Shown piece by piece: positions 8,290 through 14,740 of a stretch of 64,000 bases of DNA. The notes under the pieces are model-generated. The model was not told the DNA's origin, did no database searches, and saw nothing but the letters and a program-made list of their open reading frames with translations. The stretch comes from Lysobacteraceae bacterium (GTDB taxonomy: Bacteria; Pseudomonadota; Gammaproteobacteria; Nevskiales; Nevskiaceae): assembly GCA_013823855.1 (NCBI GenBank), contig PNMW01000085.1, positions 54,651 through 118,650 of the forward strand. Direction: 5' to 3'. The stretch's first letter is position 1, and each line of letters opens with the position of its first letter. The position numbers were made by a program, and so were the translations under genes.

Positions 8290-10221
8290 ATGCCTCCGAG
8301 CTTCCGTGCTGCATGCTGCGCGTCCGTGCTGATCCTTTCCGCCTGCGGCAGCAGCAACGAGGTCGCCACCGTGCGGCCGCCGACCGCGGCCTGCACCAGC
8401 CCGACCCCGGCGCAGGCGATCGACCGCACGCTGGTCGTCGACCTGCCGTCGGACAGCGATCCCTCGGTCAACCCGACGCCGACCTCGACGATCCACTACA
8501 CGCTGCTGCTGCCGCCGCGCTGCCCGGAAGATCGCTTCCCGATCGTGCTGCACAGCCACGGCTACGGCGGCTCGCGGCGGAAGGCGCTGGCGGCGAACGG
8601 CGATCTGGCGGCGGTGCGCAACGCGCCGCATTTCCCGTCGATCGAGCAGCTGGCGGCAGCACTGCCGTTCCACGGCTATGCGGTGATCAGCTTCGACCAG
8701 CGCGGCCACGGCGATTCGGCCGCTTCGACCCGTGCCCGGATCATCGACCCGGCGCTGGAAACCCAGGACAGCCGCCGCCTGCTCGACTGGGCGCATGACA
8801 ACGCCGAGACCTTCAACTTCGAACGCCAGACCGGCACCGGCATCGACCGCGACCTGAAGGTCGGCACGCTCGGCGTCAGCTACGGCGGCGGCTTCCAGAT
8901 GACCCTGGCGGCGCTCGATCCGCGCATCGACGCGATCGTGCCGAACGGCACCTGGAACAACCTGCTGTACAGCCTGCTGCCCGGTGACGGCGTGAAGCTG
9001 TCGTTCGATGGTCTGCTGTGCCTGCTCGGCGGGACCGGCGGTGTCGTCAACACGCCACTGGTCGCCGCACTCTGCAATCAGGTCGGCCCGAGCAACCTGC
9101 TGGCGTCGACGATCCGCACCCGCGACGATCTGGTCACGGCACTCGGGCGGCCGGTCACGCAGCCGCGGCCGGTGACCGCGGACGAGATCGACCCGTTCTT
9201 CTTCAGCCACGGCATGCGCTACTTCGAAACCCGGCAGGCGGCCCACGCGCCCTGGGGTTTCGGCGAGTCGCAGGCGCGGCTGCGGGCGGTGCCGGCGCTG
9301 TTCCTGCAGGGCAATCGCGATGTGCTGTTCAACCTCACCGAAGGCGTGCGCAATGCCGCCTACTTCGACGCAGCCGGCGGCGATGTGCGCCTGCTGAGCA
9401 GCGAAGGCGGGCACATGAACCCGCTCGCCAACCAGGTCGAAGGCACGGCCAGCTGCGGGTCGGTCAACGGCGTCGATGCGGTGCTGGCCTGGTACGCGCG
9501 CTGGCTGCAGGACGGCCCGGCCAGCGGCCTCGACGCGATCCCCAAGGTCTGCCTGAGTGTCGCCGCGACGGTCGACGGTCAGCCCGGTGGCACGCCGGTC
9601 GGGCTCGCGCTGGACAGCGTGCCGGTCGGCAGCCTGTCCGGCAGCGGTGCGCTGCCGGCGACCCTGGCCAGCGCGACGGCCAGCGTCGGCCAGCTGCTGG
9701 GCAGCGCGCCGAGCTTCGTGCCGGTGATCACCGTGCCGGACGCCGGCTACGCGCTGGCCGGCGTGCCCCGGCTGGCCGGCGTCGAGGTCACGCCGGGGCC
9801 GAACCTGCTGCCACGCAGCGCGATTGCCTTCGTCGGGGTCGGCATTCGCCGGGCCGGCAGCCTGATCCTGGTCGACGAGCAGCTGACGCCGTTCGTCGAA
9901 GGCAGGCACGGCAGCAACCGGGGTCATCAGAACGCCGTGATCGACCTGCCGGCGATCGGCGAGCTGCTGGAAGCCGGCGATGAAGTCGGCCTGCTGTTCT
10001 ACGAGCAGCAGGTGCAGTACGCGGCCGTGGTCAGTGCGGCGAGCCTGCCGAACCTGACCAATGTCGTGAACCTGGCGCTCGGCACCGCGATTCCGGCGAT
10101 CGGTTCGGCACTCGACGGCAGCCTGCTGGCGGTGCCGAATCCCTACGAGGCGACGGTGACCGGGATCGAGCTGCCGATCCTGCGGCCCGGCGAATACCCC
10201 GGCGCCGCGCTGCGCCGCTAG
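8290..10221 (+). CDS. Alpha/beta hydrolase lipoprotein, X-Pro dipeptidyl-peptidase (S15)/CocE-like
   Basis: 643 residues. The signal peptide ends in the lipobox LILSAC (Cys17), so it is probably outer-membrane attached. The hydrolase core contains HSHGYGGSRRKALA (oxyanion region), FDQRGHGDS, the nucleophile elbow GVSYGGGFQ, and a late LQGNRDVLFN / SSEGGHMNP giving candidate Asp and His. A C-terminal beta-rich region of about 200 residues resembles the jelly-roll extension of S15 enzymes. Substrate unknown. It converges on the VOC gene with only 9 bp between. Confidence 0.8.
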   Translation: MPPSFRAACCASVLILSACGSSNEVATVRPPTAACTSPTPAQAIDRTLVVDLPSDSDPSVNPTPTSTIHYTLLLPPRCPEDRFPIVLHSHGYGGSRRKALAANGDLAAVRNAPHFPSIEQLAAALPFHGYAVISFDQRGHGDSAASTRARIIDPALETQDSRRLLDWAHDNAETFNFERQTGTGIDRDLKVGTLGVSYGGGFQMTLAALDPRIDAIVPNGTWNNLLYSLLPGDGVKLSFDGLLCLLGGTGGVVNTPLVAALCNQVGPSNLLASTIRTRDDLVTALGRPVTQPRPVTADEIDPFFFSHGMRYFETRQAAHAPWGFGESQARLRAVPALFLQGNRDVLFNLTEGVRNAAYFDAAGGDVRLLSSEGGHMNPLANQVEGTASCGSVNGVDAVLAWYARWLQDGPASGLDAIPKVCLSVAATVDGQPGGTPVGLALDSVPVGSLSGSGALPATLASATASVGQLLGSAPSFVPVITVPDAGYALAGVPRLAGVEVTPGPNLLPRSAIAFVGVGIRRAGSLILVDEQLTPFVEGRHGSNRGHQNAVIDLPAIGELLEAGDEVGLLFYEQQVQYAAVVSAASLPNLTNVVNLALGTAIPAIGSALDGSLLAVPNPYEATVTGIELPILRPGEYPGAALRR

Positions 10222-10230
10222 CGCAGCCGC

Positions 10231-10602
10231 TCAGACGTGCTGGTCGATCAGGATGACGTTGCCATCCGGGTCGGCCAGCATGAAGTTGCCGGGACCGCTG
10301 CCGGCCTCGTCGACTTCGGTCATCAGGCGCAGGCCGCGCGCCTTGAGCTGCCGCTGCAGCTCGCGGACATCGGTGTAGGTGTCGAGCGTCTTCGCGTCGG
10401 CGTTCCAGCCGGGGTTGAAGGTCATGATGTTGGTCGGGAACATGCCCTGGAACAGGCCGATCACATGGTCGCCGTTCTTCAGGATCAGCCAGCCCTGCGA
10501 CTGCTGGCCGTGGACCACGGCAAAGCCCAGCGTCTCGTAGAACTGCCGCGAGGCCTCGATGTCCTTGACGGCGAGGCTGATCGAGAATGCTCCGAGGTCC
10601 AT
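10231..10602 (-). CDS. VOC (glyoxalase/dioxygenase-fold) family protein
   Basis: A 123-residue protein with two beta-alpha-beta-beta-beta halves: [24 protein letters not shown] at the start and [19 protein letters not shown] at the end. VOC proteins include glyoxalases, resistance proteins and metal-dependent isomerases. The usual first-half metal His is not obvious, so catalysis is uncertain. ATG 10602 places the VOC fold immediately at the N-terminus; ATG 10617 is a possible five-residue extension. Confidence 0.85.
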   Translation of the reverse strand: MDLGAFSISLAVKDIEASRQFYETLGFAVVHGQQSQGWLILKNGDHVIGLFQGMFPTNIMTFNPGWNADAKTLDTYTDVRELQRQLKARGLRLMTEVDEAGSGPGNFMLADPDGNVILIDQHV

Positions 10603-10718
10603 GGCGGTTTTTCGCATCGTGAGAGGGCGGGTGACAGCCTGCCCGCGACCGCCGGCCGGGATCAAGCGGCGCCGGGCGGCTTGCTACGATGCCAGCTGGC
10701 CCGACTGACGCGAGCGCC

Positions 10719-11177
10719 ATGTCCTGGCAGCAGAACCTGATCACCACCGCCGATGGCATCACTGCGCTGCTGGCGGCCACCCGGCGCATCGCCGTGCTCG
10801 GCATCAAGCCGGAATCGCATGCCGACCAGCCGGCGCATTACGTGCCGGCGGCGCTGGCGCGGGCGGGCTACGAGATCGTGCCGGTGCCGGTCTACTTTCC
10901 CGATGCCACCACCATCCTCGGCCAGCCGGTGTTCCGGACGCTCGCCGAGGTGCCGTGCAGCGTCGATCTGGTCGACGTGTTCCGGCTGCCGTCGGCGCTG
11001 GCCGGCCATCTCGATGACCTCCTCGCCGCCAGGCCGCGGGCGGTCTGGCTGCAGTCGGGCATCCGCCACGACGGCTTTGCCGAAGCGCTGGCCCGGGCCG
11101 GCATCGCCGTGGTCCAGGATCGCTGCCTGATGGTCGAGCAGCAGCGGCGCGGCGCGCGGCCGGCCGCCAAGGTCTAG
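10719..11177 (+). CDS. CoA-binding domain protein (YccU-like)
   Basis: 152 residues forming a single Rossmann-type CoA_binding domain: RRIAVLGIKPESHADQPAHYVPAALARAGYEIVPVPVYFP, then SVDLVDVFRLPSALAGHLDDLLAARPRAVWLQSGI and the terminal AVVQDRCLMVEQQR. This matches small stand-alone CoA-binding proteins related to succinyl-CoA synthetase alpha. Their physiological role is poorly known. Its TAG stop shares the palindrome CTAG with the stop of the convergent gene. Confidence 0.88.
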   Translation: MSWQQNLITTADGITALLAATRRIAVLGIKPESHADQPAHYVPAALARAGYEIVPVPVYFPDATTILGQPVFRTLAEVPCSVDLVDVFRLPSALAGHLDDLLAARPRAVWLQSGIRHDGFAEALARAGIAVVQDRCLMVEQQRRGARPAAKV

Positions 11178-11590
11178 TCCACCGCAGCAACGAGATTCCC
11201 CCCGGACGCGCACCTCGGGCGCATTGCGACGTCAGAAATGCTCGCAATAGAACAACCATTGCTGCGCTTTCTTCCTTGCATGGCATCCCCATGCGCGCGC
11301 CCGTCGGGGGGCGAACTCGCCGGTGCGGTGGACTGGCGAGGCGGCGGCAGGTCCGTCGCGGGCGCGGTGATGGCCGCCGCGTCCTGCAGGCGACCCAGCC
11401 GGGCATCGTATTCCGGATCACCCCAGTCACCGATCGGCTCCTGGTAGCGCCCGCCCCGGCAGCCGCCCCGGCGATCGGCGCGGGACGCCGGGCAGGCCGG
11501 CGCCGCTTGCACCTTCGGGCCGTCGGGCGCTGGCGGTGCGGCCGTGGCCGCCGGGCCGATGCGGTTCTGGGCCGAGGCCGCCATCGCCAC
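11174..11590 (-). CDS. Small exported Pro/Ala-rich protein with an anomalous start
   Basis: From GTG 11590 the frame encodes 138 residues (MAMAASAQNRIGPAATAAPP...). The frame is open upstream to at least 11714, and the extra sequence reads TTTNPITRVSLGIAIAALLVAMAASAQN, a convincing signal peptide. It mirrors the N-terminus of the upstream neighbour (LNRISLIVVLGALVISAAATAQN). No ATG, GTG or TTG precedes it in frame; only a CTG at 11677 does. Either a rare start codon is used or a frameshift separates it from the ATG at 11669. The mature part has several Cys residues and the motif RYQEPIGDWGDPEYDARLGRLQ. No known family. Confidence 0.4.
   Translation of the reverse strand: MAMAASAQNRIGPAATAAPPAPDGPKVQAAPACPASRADRRGGCRGGRYQEPIGDWGDPEYDARLGRLQDAAAITAPATDLPPPRQSTAPASSPPDGRAHGDAMQGRKRSNGCSIASISDVAMRPRCASGGNLVAAVD
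11245..11261. repeat. Partial copy of the palindromic core of the 14.4-kb repeat element
   Basis: CAATAGAACAACCATTG here matches CAATGGAACAACCATTG at 14565-14581 in 16 of 17 bases. A second small hairpin (GCATGG...CCATGC) follows at about 11279-11295. This may be a decayed fragment of the same dispersed repeat. Confidence 0.35.
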
Positions 11591-11687
11591 CAGCAGGGCG
11601 GCGATGGCGATGCCGAGGCTGACGCGGGTGATCGGGTTCGTGGTCGTCGCAGTGTTCCGGTCGGCGCATCGGGGCAGGCGGCCAGCC

Positions 11688-12551
11688 TCAGTAGCCGTCG
11701 CGCTGGCCGAGCTGTGCCGGTGCGCGCGGCGACGGTCCCGGACGTTCCTGACCGCGGCCGTCGTCGCCGCCCGATGGCGACGGCTGCTGCGGTGGCCGCG
11801 CCGTCGGCAGGCCGGCCTGGGTCCAGGCCTCGAGGCCGCCGCGATACCAGAGCACGTTCGAGTAGCCGAGCCTGATCGCCCGCAGCGCGGCGTTGTACGA
11901 CAGCCAGCACTGCACGCCGGCGCAGTAGGTGACGATCGGCCGATTGCGGTCGCCGCCGGTGATCTGCTGCAGGAACTGGCCGTAGCCGGTCTGCGTCGGG
12001 TCGTCGAAGCTGCCGCCCTGCGCGGCCGGCAGCGCGTGCACCGCGTTCGGCAGCATCTGCGGTGCGCCGAACACGTCGAGCACGATGACGCCGGACTGGC
12101 GGTCGGACAGCAGCTTCTGCAGCGCGCCGGTGGTCACCACCATGCCGCCGGGAATCCGGCTCGGCGTCGGGCCGTGGGTCTGGTCGCTGGGGCGCAGCCG
12201 GTCGGTGGCGGCGACGCCGAAATCCTGGGTTTCCGACGCGGCGATCGGCGGCGCCGCCGAACGGCCGTCCCGGTCACCGGCGGACGGTGCTTGGCGGCTG
12301 CGGCGATCGTCCCGATACGGCGCCTCGCCGCCGCCGCCATCGATGCCGACCGGGCCGTCGCCGCCGTTGCTGCCGTCGTCGAGGTCGTAGCGATTGACCG
12401 GCGGGGGCGCCGGCTGCGCGCGGCCGTTGCCGCCACGGGGCTGCGGGCCGGTATCGGCGCCGAAGCTGTTCTGCGCGGTGGCGGCGGCGCTGATGACCAG
12501 GGCGCCGAGGACGACGATCAGGCTGATGCGATTCAGGGTGCCCTGTTTCAC
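11688..12551 (-). CDS. Exported rhodanese-like protein with a CxxxxCW motif
   Basis: 287 residues starting at GTG, whose last bases overlap the stop of the upstream gene (GTGA). Signal peptide about residues 1-27 (LIVVLGALVISAAATAQ), then a disordered Gly/Asp/Pro/Arg-rich linker to about 130. A rhodanese-like domain follows (VIVLDVFGAP...IVTYCAGVQCWLSYNAALRAIRLGYSNVLWYRGGLEAW), with C210 and C215-W216. The motif closely resembles the TIGR03865 group of rhodanese-like proteins found with PQQ-dependent catabolism genes. The Pro-rich tail (250-287) looks unstructured. Likely a periplasmic sulfur or redox protein. Confidence 0.8.
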   Translation of the reverse strand: MKQGTLNRISLIVVLGALVISAAATAQNSFGADTGPQPRGGNGRAQPAPPPVNRYDLDDGSNGGDGPVGIDGGGGEAPYRDDRRSRQAPSAGDRDGRSAAPPIAASETQDFGVAATDRLRPSDQTHGPTPSRIPGGMVVTTGALQKLLSDRQSGVIVLDVFGAPQMLPNAVHALPAAQGGSFDDPTQTGYGQFLQQITGGDRNRPIVTYCAGVQCWLSYNAALRAIRLGYSNVLWYRGGLEAWTQAGLPTARPPQQPSPSGGDDGRGQERPGPSPRAPAQLGQRDGY

Positions 12552-13660
12552 GGGATGCGCTCCAGTTCGGTGCCGTTGTACGGATCGGGTTGCGCGTAGG
12601 GGTCGTCGGTGGCGGTGTAGGTCGGCGCGTTGCTGCCGTGGCTGAACACCCGCGGCCCGTTGTGGATCGAGTTGTGGACCGTGGTGTCGTTGGCCGGATC
12701 GCCATAGCGGCGGTACTCGCCGATCGCTTCCTTGTTGCGGGCGTGGATGCGGGCGTCGGTGTCCTGGCCGTTGTTCCAGACGTTGCTGTAGATCTGCGCC
12801 ACTTCGCGGTTCGATTCGAGGGCGATCGCCGCGCGGTCGGCGCTGCCGCGGGCGTTGATCTCGGCCATCCGGCGGTTGTGCCGGGCCGAGATGCCGGCCG
12901 CCTGGCGATCGGAGATGTCCTGGATCGCGCGCTGGGTGGCCTGCTGCATCATCGGGATCCACTGCCGGTCGGCCTTCATCGAGTTGCCGATGCGGTCGGC
13001 CAGCGCGAAGTCGAGCGCGCCGTCCGGGCTGCGCAGCGCGCTGACCGTCGGCACGCCGCCGACGACATTGCCCTGCGCCTCGCTGAAGCTGAGCATCGCG
13101 GTCAGCACTTCGCGCATCTCGACATTGCCTTCGCGGTAGCCGATCAGGATCTGCCCGGCATCGAAACGGCTGCGGCCGTTCGGGTTCGGCGCGGCGTTGC
13201 GCGCCATCTGGCTGCTCAGGTCCTGGCGGTCGCGGTACTGGATCACCCGGGCGCCCGGATGGCGCTGGCTGATCACCCGCTCCAGATAGCTGCGGGCGCT
13301 GTTCAGCGGCACCGCCGGGCAGGGATTGAACGGGTTTTCGGTGCCGGCGACCTGCCAGGACAGGCCGGGCATGATTTCGTAGGCGGTGCGGCCATCCGGC
13401 GCGCTGGCCCGCCAGTTGAAGCGCATGCGGTTGGCGACGCAGTCGGTGGAGCGGTCCCAGCGGATGCCGCCTTCGGCGCGCCAGCCGGCGGGAATCTCGA
13501 CCGTGGCGGCGCGCACCGGCCGGCCGAAGCCGTCGAGATCGTCGATGGCGACCGACTGCGTCGGCGCGGCGCTGGCCAGCCCGGACACCAGCGCCAGGGC
13601 CAGGCCGAGTGCTGCGGCCGCGGTGGCGCGCAGCGGGGAAAGACGGGGAACGGAGCGCAT
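12548..13660 (-). CDS. Exported protein of unknown family, first target-like gene behind the ECF sigma factor
   Basis: 370 residues. Start ATG 13660 has an AGGAA site eight bases upstream and gives a clean signal peptide (ATAAAALGLALALVSGLASA). Residues about 40-210 form a compact beta-rich domain beginning TQSVAIDDLDGFGRPVRAATVEIPAGW, with several Cys. From about 225 a charged helical stretch (MMQQATQRAIQDISDRQAAGISARHNRRMAEINARGSADRAAI) looks like a coiled coil, followed by a polar Asn/Asp/Tyr-rich tail. I do not recognise the family. It is translationally coupled to the rhodanese gene and lies 129 bp downstream of the sigma gene on the same strand. Confidence 0.8.
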   Translation of the reverse strand: MRSVPRLSPLRATAAAALGLALALVSGLASAAPTQSVAIDDLDGFGRPVRAATVEIPAGWRAEGGIRWDRSTDCVANRMRFNWRASAPDGRTAYEIMPGLSWQVAGTENPFNPCPAVPLNSARSYLERVISQRHPGARVIQYRDRQDLSSQMARNAAPNPNGRSRFDAGQILIGYREGNVEMREVLTAMLSFSEAQGNVVGGVPTVSALRSPDGALDFALADRIGNSMKADRQWIPMMQQATQRAIQDISDRQAAGISARHNRRMAEINARGSADRAAIALESNREVAQIYSNVWNNGQDTDARIHARNKEAIGEYRRYGDPANDTTVHNSIHNGPRVFSHGSNAPTYTATDDPYAQPDPYNGTELERIP

Positions 13661-13789
13661 CACGGGATTCCTCGAACGAGCGGGCAACAGGCCCGGTTAC
13701 TCAGGAATGCGTCGCGCGGCGGGAAATCGGCTCAGGGTTTTCGGGCTGGCCGATGAACGGTCACGCCGCCGTCTGCCCGGTGGGCCGGC

Positions 13790-14359
13790 TCAGCGCGCGT
13801 GCTGCGCCGACAGCGCGTCGAACAGCCAGATCCGGGCGGCCAGCCAGTGGCGTTTCACGGTGGCCGGCGACATCGCCATCGCGTCCGCCGTTTCCTCGAT
13901 GGTCAGGCCGCCGAAGTAGCGCAGCTCGACGATCCGGCCCTTGTCCGGGTCGATCTGTTCCAGCTGCGCCAGCACCGCGTCGAGGCCGACGACATCGACC
14001 TGGGCATCGGCGCGCTCGTCGGCGATCATCAGATTGGTCAGCGCGACGCGTTCGCCGCCATCGCGCTTGGCGGCGTTGAAGCGGCGCGCATGGTCGACCA
14101 GGATCTCGCGCATCAGCTTCGCGGCGATGCGGACGAAGTGGGTGCGGTCGGCAAGGTCGAGCGCCGCTGCGCCGTTCAGGCGCATCCAGGCTTCGTTGAC
14201 CAGCGCGGTCGGCTGCAGCGTGTGGTTGCGGCGCTCGCCGGCCAGCTGGCGGTTGGCGATCCGGCGCAGCTCCGGATACGCCGCTTCGATCAGGCGATCG
14301 CGCGCCGAGGTATCGCCGCGACGCCAGTCCGACAGCAGTTGGGTGAATTGCGCGTTCAC
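13790..14359 (-). CDS. ECF sigma factor, kinase-associated (ECF43/TIGR02999-like)
   Basis: 189 residues from GTG 14359. Region 2 covers about 1-95 (TLQPTALVNEAWMRLNG, then FVRIAAKLMREILVDHARR) and region 4 about 125-180 (DKGRIVELRYFGGLTIEETADAMAMSPATVKRHWLAARIWL). In region 2.2 the usual acidic DAED-type motif is replaced by LQPTALVNEA, with Thr51 available. Such sigma factors (for example EcfP of Vibrio parahaemolyticus) are known to need phosphorylation by a partner Ser/Thr kinase, and a kinase gene is divergent here. The upstream ATG at 14383 lies inside a repeat element and adds non-family residues, so it was not used. Confidence 0.88.
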   Translation of the reverse strand: MNAQFTQLLSDWRRGDTSARDRLIEAAYPELRRIANRQLAGERRNHTLQPTALVNEAWMRLNGAAALDLADRTHFVRIAAKLMREILVDHARRFNAAKRDGGERVALTNLMIADERADAQVDVVGLDAVLAQLEQIDPDKGRIVELRYFGGLTIEETADAMAMSPATVKRHWLAARIWLFDALSAQHAR

Positions 14360-14372
14360 GCCAGCGAGTCTA

Positions 14373-14653
14373 GGGCCTGTCATCAATTGCTGTGGTCGCT
14401 GCGTTGCCGGCCAAAAAGCCGCCGGGCGATGCGCGAACCGCAGGCCATAGCCACCCTATGGCCAAGGTTCGCAACGCGCAGAGCATGCTCTGCGCCGGCG
14501 GCTTTTTGGCCGCAACCCTTCGGGGCGGGATCGTTTTTGCCCATTGCTGCCTCTCTCGGCGCGTCAATGGAACAACCATTGACCGCTCCGATCGAGTTGC
14601 ACTGGGCAAAAACGACCTCCGCCGCAGCGGCCACAGTAATCGATGACAGGCCC
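14373..14653. repeat. 281-bp MITE-like element of nested inverted repeats
   Basis: Terminal inverted repeats of 31 bp (14373-14403 and 14623-14653) match in 28 positions. Inside are a perfect 17-bp inverted repeat (14409-14425 / 14495-14511), GGCCATAG...CTATGGCC around 14452, the palindrome CAGAGCATGCTCTG, a perfect 13-bp pair (14531-14543 / 14603-14615) and CAATGG...CCATTG at 14565-14581. No convincing protein is encoded and no target-site duplication is seen. It fills most of the gap between the divergent sigma and kinase genes; the remainder (14654-14740) must hold the kinase promoter. Confidence 0.75.
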
Positions 14654-14740
14654 TGGCAGCGCGATCGGCCCGGCCATCGCGGCCTCGGCGCCACGATTTG
14701 CTAGCGTTCAGGCCCTGCTGCCCGATCCGGCCGACCCGCG

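Noticed and set aside
12541..12556. TGTTTCACG, a half match to the parS consensus
   Set aside because: Only one half-site matches; the other half reads GGATGCG, and the sequence is simply the start-stop overlap of two genes.
13790..14386. Longer sigma-factor start (TTG 14386 / ATG 14383)
   Set aside because: These codons lie within the terminal inverted repeat of the element; the GTG at 14359 gives the family N-terminus.
14373..14694. Short open frames inside the repeat element (both strands)
   Set aside because: They follow the inverted repeats symmetrically and encode similar meaningless peptides on both strands; no ribosome sites.
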